NCBI RefSeq assembly: GCF_019749255.1
Contig: NZ_JACWFH010000007.1
Location: 186,001 to 250,000 of the forward strand
Length of the DNA stretch: 64,000 nt
Direction: 5' to 3'
Source: Mesobacillus maritimus
GTDB taxonomy: Bacteria; Bacillota; Bacilli; Bacillales; Cytobacillaceae
Notes under the pieces: generated by a model
What the model was told of the DNA's origin: nothing
The model's database searches: none
The model's input: the letters and a program-made list of their open reading frames with translations, nothing else
Shown here: positions 43,802-51,859 of the stretch, one piece after another
Position numbering within the stretch: position 1 is the first letter of the stretch
Layout of the letters: every line of letters starts with the position of its first letter
Program-made: the position numbers and the translations under genes

Positions 43802-44114
43802 AGGAATGGTTCCCATGTTATACATGAAGGATTTCTTCTATTTACTTGTGCGCTGCTGGCCACTTTTCTAACAATCTTTATATGGCTGAGTCCTTATATA
43901 TTAAGGATGTCAGCCTATTATTTATAAACGTTTTTTTCTCAAGTATGGAGCCCTAGTAACTATTTGTTCTATTGCGAATCCAGTATTAGAATTTTAGCAA
44001 CAATTTATCTTCCAAAACAGCCTTTGTAAACGCAACCCATCATTTGCATCTAGTGGTCTAATCATTCTATCATGTTCAATAAGAAGAACAATTTGTAGTG
44101 AAAGGATGGATGGA
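43802..44114. other. Gap with weak hairpin
   Basis: 313 bases. A two-part hairpin at 43884-43915 (GGCTGA/TCAGCC and TCCTTA/TAAGGA) may terminate the operon, though the tail is TATTATTTA rather than a clean T run. No gene or operator seen. Confidence 0.5.
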
Positions 44115-44702
44115 ATGAAAAAACTTCCACCTGGTCAATTCGAAACAGATAAATGGCCAATTCTTCATGTTGGAGATGTTTATGAATTTAATGAAGATAC
44201 TTGGGACTTTACTCTTTTTGGGGAAGTAAAAGAAGAGGTAACTCTTTCCTTTCAGGAGTTTATGAAATTACCCAAAACCGTTTCTACTGTTGATATGCAT
44301 TGTGTGACGACTTGGTCTAAATTTGGGACAACCTTTGAGGGAATCACTTTTCGAGAATTATTGAAACTGATTGAATTAAATGAGGGTGTAAATTATGTGC
44401 AGATTTTTGGTTATTATGATGGTGACCGAATGGGGTATTGTGCGAATTTACCACTTGAAAAGCTTCTAGGAGATGATTCATTATTTGTGTTTCGCTGGAA
44501 GGACGAGCATCATGATTGGGAAGAGCTTGATCCTAAACATGGGTATCCGCTTCGGTTTATACCACCAGATAGCTTTTACTTGTGGAAAGGAACCAAGTGG
44601 GTATCAGGTATTCGGTTTCTAAAAGAAGACGAAGCTGGGTTTTGGGAAGAGATGGGGTATTCAATGACAGCTAATCCTTTTAAGGAAGAACGATATCGGT
44701 AA
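44115..44702 (+). CDS. Sulfite-oxidase-fold molybdopterin protein (YuiH-like)
   Basis: ATG 44115 is eight bases after AAAGGA; the ATG at 44106 overlaps it. The 195-residue protein is a stand-alone sulfite oxidase molybdopterin domain: 'TVDMHCVTTWSKFGTTFEGI' has the cofactor-binding cysteine (C in 'MHCVTTW'), then 'HGYPLRFIPP' and 'LWKGTKWVSGIRFL' , the usual substrate/cofactor loops. There is no Tat signal or dimer domain, so it is cytoplasmic and of the YuiH type. Its natural substrate is not known. With the TorD-like gene at 34672 it marks molybdenum enzyme use. Confidence 0.87.
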   Translation: MKKLPPGQFETDKWPILHVGDVYEFNEDTWDFTLFGEVKEEVTLSFQEFMKLPKTVSTVDMHCVTTWSKFGTTFEGITFRELLKLIELNEGVNYVQIFGYYDGDRMGYCANLPLEKLLGDDSLFVFRWKDEHHDWEELDPKHGYPLRFIPPDSFYLWKGTKWVSGIRFLKEDEAGFWEEMGYSMTANPFKEERYR

Positions 44703-44822
44703 CATTAAAAAAAGCTAGTGATCCGTTTTAATTCCGTATGTACGGACTTTTCAATTTCCTGAAATCATTTTAGGCAAAAAATGAGCTTCAATAGTGGTCC
44801 TTACTCTTTATGTTGAGTATAA

Positions 44823-44857
44823 AAGGTGGAACCTTGTAAGATTGTTCCACCTTCTTA
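44823..44857 (+). terminator. Terminator of the molybdoprotein gene
   Basis: AAGGTGGAAC / GTTCCACCTT hairpin with CTTAAAT tail. The rest of the gap 44703-45277 holds only a hydrophobic frame (44934-45218) without a ribosome site. Confidence 0.75.
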
Positions 44858-45277
44858 AATCTGCTGATTTCAGCATGACGAGCCCCCCGCACAATGAAAA
44901 GTAGTATCTAGAGACTTAGTTTTAGACCTAATAATGTTATTTGATATTTTTTCCTGGCTTTTGTTGGATCAGAATAAAGATTGTATATCTCTATTTCTCG
45001 CATTCTTCTTTCTAAGACTTCTTTTTGGCCACGATACTCAGACTCTATTTCAAAAAGGTTACATTCATTTTTTCCCCTCCTTTAGCTTATTTTCAGTATA
45101 CTGGTGTTGGAAACATAACCCATTCGGCATTGTGTTGATTTTTACTACTAGGATGGACCGAACTTTGTTTGTGAATTTCTACATCAAAAGTCTGAGTAAT
45201 CGTCAGCCAATCTTTTGAAGATACTTAGAGCAGTTATAGTTATAATAAAAATAGAAGTGAATGTTGGAGGGGTATCA

Positions 45278-46396
45278 ATGAATGAGGAGGCAAAATACAA
45301 GAAAATCTCAATTTTAAAAGAGATTGCGGAGCTTTTGAACGAAGGAACGGAAGTAAACAGTGTTTTAGCTGAGGTTTTAAAAAAACTCTTAGATGTTACT
45401 GGCCTTGAGATAGGGTGGATCTTTTTAATCGACGGGAATGGTAATCATCAATTAACTGCGCATGCAGCGTTGCCGCCAGCGTTAACAAATGAGAACTATC
45501 ACCGAATGTGCCAAGGTCGATGTTGGTGTGTAAATCGCTATCATTCTCGTAAGCTAACAAAGGCAACCAATATTATTGAGTGTCAAAGAATTGAAGAGGC
45601 TATCGAGGAAAAGGCGGGTGCTACATGTGGGTTGACCCACCATGCTACGGTTCCATTAAGAGCTGGAGAAGAAAGATTCGGTCTTTTAAATGTTGGAGCT
45701 CCCTATAAAACCTACTTTGAACAAGATGAACTTGCTTTACTAGAGTCAGTGGCTTTTCAAATTGGTACGGCATTAAAAAGAATCACGTTAACACAGAAAG
45801 AACAAGAAACGGCCCTTATAGCCGAAAGAAATCGCCTAGCAAGAGACCTACATGATTCTGTTAACCAGCTTTTATTTTCCCTCAGTTTGACTGCAAGAGC
45901 AGGAGTGGAAATGACGGAAAAAGTGGATGTCAAACAAACGTTTAGCTATATTCAGGATCTAGCTCAAGATGCATTAGGTGAGATGCGAGCATTGATTTGG
46001 CAATTAAGGCCACAAGGTTTGGAAAACGGGATTGCCAGTTCCTTAAGCGGTTATGCAGAAATGCTAGGGCTTTCAATTGAAACAAAGGTCACAGGGGTCA
46101 TGAATTTACCTGGTAAAGTGGAGGAGGTTTTGTGGCGGATTGGTCAGGAAGCCCTTGCCAATTGTAAAAAGCACTCCCAAACCCTTAAAGTTTCGCTTAG
46201 ATTAACGATGAACGAAAACCTAGTTCAAATGGTGATTCAGGACGATGGATGCGGTTTTTACTATGATGAGAAGCTTGAGATTCCATCACTTGGGTTGAAA
46301 AATATGAAGAAGCGTACCGAGGCGCTGAATGGGAAGTTTCAATTAGAAAGTTCTCCGGGCAAGGGGACTGTGGTTCAAATTCAAATACCGGTTTAG
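45278..46396 (+). CDS. GAF-domain sensor histidine kinase with cysteine cluster
   Basis: ATG 45278 follows TTGGAGGGG; 21 in-frame upstream codons lack a site. The 372-residue protein is soluble: GAF domain at about 15-170, H box 'RLARDLHDSVNQLLFSL' (His 192), and HPK7 ATP-binding domain ('GQEALANCKKHSQT', 'DDGCGF', 'GLKNMKKRTEALNG'). The GAF domain carries five cysteines, at 78, 82, 84, 102 and 117 ('CQGRCWC', 'ECQRIEE', 'ATCGLTHH'), a pattern suited to an iron-sulfur cluster, heme or redox switch. The response regulator starts 13 bases later. In arrangement it is like B. subtilis YhcY and staphylococcal NreB. Signal unknown. Confidence 0.88.
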   Translation: MNEEAKYKKISILKEIAELLNEGTEVNSVLAEVLKKLLDVTGLEIGWIFLIDGNGNHQLTAHAALPPALTNENYHRMCQGRCWCVNRYHSRKLTKATNIIECQRIEEAIEEKAGATCGLTHHATVPLRAGEERFGLLNVGAPYKTYFEQDELALLESVAFQIGTALKRITLTQKEQETALIAERNRLARDLHDSVNQLLFSLSLTARAGVEMTEKVDVKQTFSYIQDLAQDALGEMRALIWQLRPQGLENGIASSLSGYAEMLGLSIETKVTGVMNLPGKVEEVLWRIGQEALANCKKHSQTLKVSLRLTMNENLVQMVIQDDGCGFYYDEKLEIPSLGLKNMKKRTEALNGKFQLESSPGKGTVVQIQIPV

Positions 46397-46408
46397 GGGG
46401 GAAGAGCA

Positions 46409-47047
46409 GTGGGAATACGAGTGTTAATTGCAGATGACCATCATGTTGTAAGAAGAGGGCTAGTATTCTTTTTGCGAACACAAGGAGATATAACCATTAT
46501 TGGGGAAGCAGGAAATGGGAAAGAAGCAGTAGAAATAGCAAGAAGCTTAAATCCTGATATTATTTTGATGGATTTATCGATGCCAGAAATGGATGGAATT
46601 GAGGCAACGAAAATCATAAAAACAGAGAAACCAGACATTAAAATATTAATTCTGACGAGTTTTTCTGATCAAGACCATGTACTGCCAGCCTTAGAGGCAG
46701 GTGCTTCTGGTTATCAGTTGAAAGATATTCAGCCTGATGAGCTAGTAAACTGCATTAAAAAAGTCATGAATGGTGAAAATCAGCTCCATCCTAAAGCGAC
46801 TTCACATTTACTAAGTAACTTGGCTAAGAAGGACAAACAAGATCGGAGTCAACTAGATGAACTGACAAGGAGAGAACTAGAAGTTCTGAAAGAGATTGCT
46901 AAAGGGAAAAGCAACAAAGAAATTGCTTCCGCTTTATTTATTACAGAGAAAACGGTCAAAACTCATGTCTCGAATCTGCTTTCGAAGCTTGAATTAGCAG
47001 ATCGGACCCAAGCAGCACTTTTTGCTGTGAAAAACAAATTGGTCTAA
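46409..47047 (+). CDS. NarL-type response regulator (YhcZ-like)
   Basis: GTG 46409 behind GGGGGGAAGAG. The 212-residue protein has a receiver domain ('LIADDHHVVRRGL', phospho-Asp in 'IILMDLSMPEMDGIE', 'LTSFSD', 'YQLKDI') and a LuxR-type helix-turn-helix ('LTRRELEVLKEIAKGKSNKE', 'TEKTVKTHVSNLL'). It is the partner of the GAF kinase, from which it is separated by 13 bases. Target genes are unknown; the nearest are a dipeptidase and a catalase, and nothing shows that it controls them. Confidence 0.92.
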   Translation: MGIRVLIADDHHVVRRGLVFFLRTQGDITIIGEAGNGKEAVEIARSLNPDIILMDLSMPEMDGIEATKIIKTEKPDIKILILTSFSDQDHVLPALEAGASGYQLKDIQPDELVNCIKKVMNGENQLHPKATSHLLSNLAKKDKQDRSQLDELTRRELEVLKEIAKGKSNKEIASALFITEKTVKTHVSNLLSKLELADRTQAALFAVKNKLV

Positions 47048-47396
47048 TCCTGTGAAATTAGTAAGTTAGGAACTGTGTAAAAGCCGGGATTGGCAATTGT
47101 AGTATTGGAAATAATGTGCGAGATAAAGGATACAGCAATGATGAATTGAAATGTACCCATAAGGAAATTCCAATTGAAGCGGACTGCTAAGGTAAGATAA
47201 AAGGGATAAATGTATCATTGACCGAGCGGGTAACATGATTAGGATGTTAGCGAAAACACCATATAATCTGGTTTTTGCACTGAAACAGAAGCACAAGCTG
47301 CAGGGTACCTTTGCGGCAAAAAGGTAGGTTTTTTGTGGATGGGTGTAAACTTATGTTGGAGTCTCTCAAAAGAAAAAAAGGAAGCTAGCCTTACCG
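47048..47396. other. Gap with probable decayed coding sequence
   Basis: Two open stretches in different frames look like protein: 'CVKAGIGNCSIGNNV' onward (47085-47205) and 'IDRAGNMIRMLAKTPYN' onward, ending at TAG 47325-47327. Neither has a start signal and I do not recognise the family. A frameshifted gene end is plausible. Confidence 0.3.
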
Positions 47397-47549
47397 CTAT
47401 TCGCGGTTGCGACCAGCTAATTCCGTTAATTCTCGATCATCTAATTTTAGGATTTCTGCCTCAGACAAATCATTATTTGCATTCAACACATGATCTTCAA
47501 GTTCCAAGCGCTCTTTTTCACTTAAAAAATACGATTTTGTGATAATCAT
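47397..47549 (-). CDS. Small acidic hypothetical protein, 50 aa
   Basis: On the minus strand an ATG at 47549 is preceded by GTGAGGTTAAAGAG and opens 50 codons ending at TAG 47397-47399. The product ('MIITKSYFLSEKERLELED' at the start, 'LDDRELTELAGRNRE' at the end) is acidic, helical and free of cysteine. It reads like one of the many short conserved Bacillus proteins, but I cannot name a family. A palindromic operator-like sequence lies 53 bases upstream of its start. Likely real by ribosome site and composition. Confidence 0.5.
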   Translation of the reverse strand: MIITKSYFLSEKERLELEDHVLNANNDLSEAEILKLDDRELTELAGRNRE

Positions 47550-47601
47550 CTCTTTAACCTCACAGATTAAATTTGGTCACCCTGTCAAATTTATCAAAAA
47601 T

Positions 47602-47619
47602 AATGAATGTTCATTCATT
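47602..47619. promoter_or_regulatory. Perfect palindrome, TetR-operator-like
   Basis: AATGAATG-TT-CATTCATT is a perfect eight-base inverted repeat with a two-base centre. TGAATG...CATTCA half-sites are typical of TetR-family repressors (for example FadR in B. subtilis, which has wider spacing). No TetR gene is in the window; the site lies in the divergent region between the 50-residue protein and the dipeptidase. Confidence 0.45.
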
Positions 47620-47845
47620 TTTCAATCTTTATTTTAATACATGTGAGAAAAGATATCAAATTTTATATCTTTAATTTATTTAAATATTTAAAAAATATTC
47701 AACCGATTGCCCTTTTAAAGGATTAAATGATTGAGAAATATAGGAAAAGGCTTATCCTTACGAAGGATAGTACTCATCTATGTTAGATTAATGATAAAAT
47801 AAACAGGCATTACAGGTCGTGATTAGCTGGAAAGGCGGTAAATGT

Positions 47846-48775
47846 ATGAAGATTATTGATTTACATTGCGATGCATTATTAAAACTTCATGAAGCAAATG
47901 ATCGTATTCGGTATGCTGATGCAGAAGAGCTCGAAACAAATAAAAGGCGTTTACAACAAGGAGAAGTGGCTGTACAGTGCTTTGCGATTTTTATTGAACC
48001 TGGCATCAAACAAGAGCATAAATTCGATGCCGCACTAGGGCAAATTGATTTATTCTACCGTGAAGTACTTGGAAAAAATCCTGAAATGAAACATATTAAA
48101 AATTGGTCTGATTTTGACCGTTTAGAGGAAAATCAAATAGGGGCCATGCTTACGTTGGAGGGCGTGGATGCAATTGGTAATGACATAACGAAATTACATA
48201 TCCTTTATCAATTAGGTGTACGCTCTGTGGGGCTTACTTGGAACAATGCCAATTTAGCTGCTGATGGCGCTGGGGAACCACGAGGAGGTGGGCTAACTTT
48301 ATTCGGAAAGGAAATCGTTGAATTCAATAATCAACATCATATATTGACTGATGTCTCTCATTTATCTGAAAAGGCATTTTGGGACGTTATGGAAACAGCC
48401 AAATACCCGATTGCCAGCCATTCGAACTCACGGCACTTATGTAATCATCCACGAAATTTGTATGGAAACCAAGTTAGGGCTCTTTTCCAAAGGAATGGTA
48501 TGCTGCATGTTGTTTTTGCCCCACATTTTGTTAAGGAAGACGCAAATGCTACGATCCAAGATGTTGTGAAGCATATTGATTATTTCTGTTCACTAGATGG
48601 TGAAAAAAATATCGGTTTAGGATCTGATTTTGACGGGATATCTTCTCATGTAACTGGACTAGAGCATGCAGGAAAGTATCAAGATTTGATTAATGAACTG
48701 CTTAAACACTTTTCAGAAGACCAGGTAAAAGGCTTTGCGTATCAAAACTTTTTAGACCATCGACCAACGGATTAA
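47846..48775 (+). CDS. Membrane-dipeptidase family (renal dipeptidase-like) peptidase
   Basis: ATG 47846 is preceded by AAAGGCGG; an upstream in-frame GTG lacks a site. The 309-residue zinc enzyme shows the family marks: 'IIDLHCDALLKL' (first metal pair), 'MLTLEGVDAIG' (bridging Glu), 'GLTWNNANLAADG', 'LTDVSHLSEKAFW', 'PIASHSNSRHL' and 'GLGSDFDGI'. Despite the family name there is no signal or anchor, so it is cytoplasmic and should cleave dipeptides, often with L-D or D-residue tolerance. Single gene with its own terminator. Confidence 0.92.
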   Translation: MKIIDLHCDALLKLHEANDRIRYADAEELETNKRRLQQGEVAVQCFAIFIEPGIKQEHKFDAALGQIDLFYREVLGKNPEMKHIKNWSDFDRLEENQIGAMLTLEGVDAIGNDITKLHILYQLGVRSVGLTWNNANLAADGAGEPRGGGLTLFGKEIVEFNNQHHILTDVSHLSEKAFWDVMETAKYPIASHSNSRHLCNHPRNLYGNQVRALFQRNGMLHVVFAPHFVKEDANATIQDVVKHIDYFCSLDGEKNIGLGSDFDGISSHVTGLEHAGKYQDLINELLKHFSEDQVKGFAYQNFLDHRPTD

Positions 48776-48782
48776 AAGAAGG

Positions 48783-48817
48783 ACCAGATAGAGTAAATCT
48801 CTGTCTGGTTTTATTTT
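48783..48817 (+). terminator. Terminator of the dipeptidase gene
   Basis: ACCAGATAGAG / CTCTGTCTGGT hairpin followed by TTTATTTT. Confidence 0.85.
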
Positions 48818-48890
48818 GGAATATTTTAGCTGTTAAAGGGCAAATTAGGTTAGGTTAGTTAAAATTTCCATATAGAGGTGAGCTTTAGCG

Positions 48891-50525
48891 ATGAACAACG
48901 AAAACAAGAACAACAACCAAGAAAATGAGGAAACGCTGACAACACGTCAGGGACATCCTGTCTCAGATAATCAAAACATTCGTACCATTGGGGATCGTGG
49001 CCCAGCTACACTTGAGAATTACCACTTTATTGAAAAGATTTCACATTTTGATCGTGAAGAGGTGCCAGAGCGTGTCGTCCATGCACGCGGAGCTGGAGCA
49101 TTTGGTTATTTTGAAACGTATGGAAAAGTTGGAGATGAGCCGGTAGAAAAGTATACTCGTGCGAAGGTGTTTTCTGGAGCGGGGAAGAAAACGCCATTAA
49201 TGGTTCGTTTCTCGACAGTGGCAGGAGCTAAGGATTCACCTGAAACAGCAAGAGACCCCCGTGGTTTTGCAGTAAAAATGTATACAGAAGATGGAAACTG
49301 GGATCTAGTTGGGAACAACCTTAAAATTTTCTTTATTCGTGATGCGATGAAGTTTCCTGATATGATTCATGCATTTAAAGCGGATCCAGTTTCAAACGTT
49401 CCAAACCCACAGCGAATGTTTGATTTTGTATCCCGTACACCTGAGGCGACACATATGATTACATTTCTTTTCTCTCCTTGGGGAATTCCTGCTACATACC
49501 GCCATATGCAGGGTTCTGGTGTAAACACCTATAAATGGGTGAATGCAAAAGGGGAGGCAGTGTTGGTAAAATATCATTGGGAGCCAAAACAGGGTATTCG
49601 GAATTTAACACAAGAAGAGGCAGATTCCATACAAGCAAAAAACGTCGGTCATGCGACACAAGATTTATATGAAGCGATTGAAAAAGGAGATTATCCGGAA
49701 TGGGAACTTTTTGTTCAAATCATGGAGGATGACTATCATCCAGAACTTGATTTTGATCCGCTCGATGATACAAAACTTTGGCCGGAGGATAAGTTTCCAT
49801 GGTTACCTGTAGGAAGGATGGTCCTAGATCGGAATCCAGTAGATTTCCATGCGGAAATTGAGCAAGCTGCTTTCGGTACAGGGGTTTTAGTTGATGGAAT
49901 GGACTTCTCTGATGATAAAATGTTGCAAGGCCGGACCTTCTCCTACTCCGATACCCAACGCTATCGTGTTGGTGCAAACTACCTGAAATTACCTGTTAAT
50001 GCGCCAAAGACAACTGTACGCACAAACCAGCGCCGTGGCCAAATGGATGTACACAGTCAGGAAGAATATGGAAATAATCCTCATATTAACTATGAGCCAT
50101 CCATGCTCGGAGGCTTAAAGGAAGCAAATACAGAAGGGCGTGCGCCGCATCAGCCAACATATAATGCAGCCGCAATGAGCGCGCCTATTGATCGTCCGAA
50201 TAACTATGGTCAAGCTGGTCACACCTATCGAAGTCTTGAAGATTGGGAACGTGATGAATTAATCAAGAACCTATCTGAAGCACTGGCTGTATGCGACAAA
50301 AAAATCCAAGATGCTATGATTGAACATTTCACGAAAGCAGATGAAGATTATGGTCGTCGTGTCAAAGAAGGCATGGAAATGAAAATGAAAGAACAAAGTG
50401 AGATGGAGAGTGGAAAAATTCCAGGTCGTGAAGCAGGGAAATCGAAATATGGTCAAGGTTCATTAGCAGCAAATAAAGCGACTGAAGATGCTGTTAAGAA
50501 AAGCCACGAAGCTGATCCTTATTAA
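48891..50525 (+). CDS. Heme catalase
   Basis: ATG 48891 behind AGAGGTGAGC. The 544-residue protein is a monofunctional catalase: active-site '[15 protein letters not shown]' with the distal His, '[19 protein letters not shown]', '[19 protein letters not shown]' (in part, distal Asn) and the heme-ligand region '[17 protein letters not shown]'. A C-terminal extension of about 60 residues, rich in Lys, Glu and Met, brings it near the size of B. subtilis spore catalase KatX (about 547) rather than vegetative KatA (483). No PerR box or clear sporulation promoter was found upstream, so I do not choose between the two. Confidence 0.93.
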   Translation: MNNENKNNNQENEETLTTRQGHPVSDNQNIRTIGDRGPATLENYHFIEKISHFDREEVPERVVHARGAGAFGYFETYGKVGDEPVEKYTRAKVFSGAGKKTPLMVRFSTVAGAKDSPETARDPRGFAVKMYTEDGNWDLVGNNLKIFFIRDAMKFPDMIHAFKADPVSNVPNPQRMFDFVSRTPEATHMITFLFSPWGIPATYRHMQGSGVNTYKWVNAKGEAVLVKYHWEPKQGIRNLTQEEADSIQAKNVGHATQDLYEAIEKGDYPEWELFVQIMEDDYHPELDFDPLDDTKLWPEDKFPWLPVGRMVLDRNPVDFHAEIEQAAFGTGVLVDGMDFSDDKMLQGRTFSYSDTQRYRVGANYLKLPVNAPKTTVRTNQRRGQMDVHSQEEYGNNPHINYEPSMLGGLKEANTEGRAPHQPTYNAAAMSAPIDRPNNYGQAGHTYRSLEDWERDELIKNLSEALAVCDKKIQDAMIEHFTKADEDYGRRVKEGMEMKMKEQSEMESGKIPGREAGKSKYGQGSLAANKATEDAVKKSHEADPY

Positions 50526-50578
50526 TTTTCAAATGTTATAGTTATTTATGAGGTAGTTTAGAACTACCGACTTAAAAA

Positions 50579-50611
50579 CAAAAACAGGCTGGAGCCTGTT
50601 TTTTGTTTTTC
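50579..50611 (+). terminator. Terminator of the catalase gene
   Basis: AAAACAGGCT / AGCCTGTTTTTT hairpin with GG loop, between converging genes. Confidence 0.85.
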
Positions 50612-50612
50612 A

Positions 50613-51728
50613 TTATCCTGATCTCTGTTTGGTCTGTTCATTTGCTTTAATGATTGATTCACGGAAAATCCACCTAAGAAAGGGGGGAACAGCAAAAAAG
50701 ATAAACAAAAGCCGAAAGATTTGAAACGCTGTAACCATAGAAATATCTGCATTTGTTTCATGAGCAAGTATTCCCATTTGATCCATCCCACCAGGTGCTA
50801 AGCTTAGGAAGCTTGTCGAAATCGAAACTCCATAATAGTGGACAAGCAATAAACTTAACAGCATGGACCCAAATATCAACACAATCCCACTTAAAACTGC
50901 AAGAACCATCATTTTCCCTTTTGCTTTTAGTTTATCTGGTTTTAACATAAGCCCAATATAAACACCAATCATAACTTGAGAGATATCTAGTATATAGGTT
51001 GGTAGGGTGGAGGCGTGTAAATCTGTAAGATTAAGAATCGTCGTGCCTACAATCGGTCCTAGCAGGTAAGGAGTCGGCACCTTCATTTTTTGCCCGATAA
51101 CGGCCATCACAACACAAAGGAGTGCATAAATAAGCCCATTAGGAAAAATCGGTGCGTATTCGGTTACATTCCCATTTAAGATGGACGATAGGGTATTACC
51201 CTCAGAAAAAGGACCACTAACCACGATAAAAGGAACGATAAACACAATCATTAATAAACGAGTGACTTGTAGAAAGCTTACAGTTGTGATGTCAATTCCT
51301 TTTGCTTCCTCAGCGAAAAGAATCATTTGCGATAAACCGCCAGGGATGCTTCCTGTAAGGATGGTCGGGTAATCAACACCTGTCCCTTTTGAGATGAAAT
51401 AGGCAATTGCCGCACAAAAAGCAATTAAAGCAATTGTTAGAATGAGCATCGCCGGCAGTTTTGCACTAATTTCAATGAGCGCTTCTTTTGTTAGAGATAA
51501 CCCAAAAGAATAACCGATGATGATCATTCCAGTATTCCTTACACTGACAGGCCAGTAGAGCTCATTTTTACTAAATTTGGTGGTAAGCATCACAGCAGCA
51601 ATTGGCCCTAACAGCCAAGGTACGGGTGCCCCGATTAAGGTGAAAATACCTCCACCAGCCAAAGCGGCAAAGAAAGCCGTTAAGGTAGGGGAATGTATTG
51701 ATATGTACTGATGCCATAGTTTTTTCAT
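50613..51728 (-). CDS. AbrB family membrane protein
   Basis: ATG 51728 behind GAAGGGTC. The 371-residue protein has about ten to eleven spans in two homologous halves: 'GAPVPWLLGPIAAVML' and, in the second half, 'MKVPTPYLLGPIVGTTIL', each followed by a 'GSIPGGLSQMILFAEEAKG' / 'SLAPGGMDQMGILAHETN' type segment. This is the AbrB family of inner-membrane proteins (named after an E. coli membrane protein, not the AbrB transcription factor), once annotated ammonia monooxygenase. Transport substrate is unknown. It has no operon partner. Confidence 0.87.
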   Translation of the reverse strand: MKKLWHQYISIHSPTLTAFFAALAGGGIFTLIGAPVPWLLGPIAAVMLTTKFSKNELYWPVSVRNTGMIIIGYSFGLSLTKEALIEISAKLPAMLILTIALIAFCAAIAYFISKGTGVDYPTILTGSIPGGLSQMILFAEEAKGIDITTVSFLQVTRLLMIVFIVPFIVVSGPFSEGNTLSSILNGNVTEYAPIFPNGLIYALLCVVMAVIGQKMKVPTPYLLGPIVGTTILNLTDLHASTLPTYILDISQVMIGVYIGLMLKPDKLKAKGKMMVLAVLSGIVLIFGSMLLSLLLVHYYGVSISTSFLSLAPGGMDQMGILAHETNADISMVTAFQIFRLLFIFFAVPPFLRWIFRESIIKANEQTKQRSG

Positions 51729-51816
51729 CTAGACCCTTCTTTTCGATATAATACATGACATCTTTGATTTTACTATACTTTTCATTCACTGAGAGGAGGG
51801 AAATTAAATTCTACGC

Positions 51817-51847
51817 ATAAAAGCAGTGGATGAATGTTCCACTGCTT
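51817..51847 (-). terminator. Terminator of the MerR-type gene (minus strand)
   Basis: AGCAGTGGA / TCCACTGCT hairpin; on the minus strand followed by TTTTATG. Confidence 0.75.
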
Positions 51848-51859
51848 CCTTCAAGAAGA

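Noticed and set aside
44934-45218. 94-codon hydrophobic frame before the GAF kinase
   Set aside because: Phe/Leu-rich reading of AT-rich DNA with no ribosome site.
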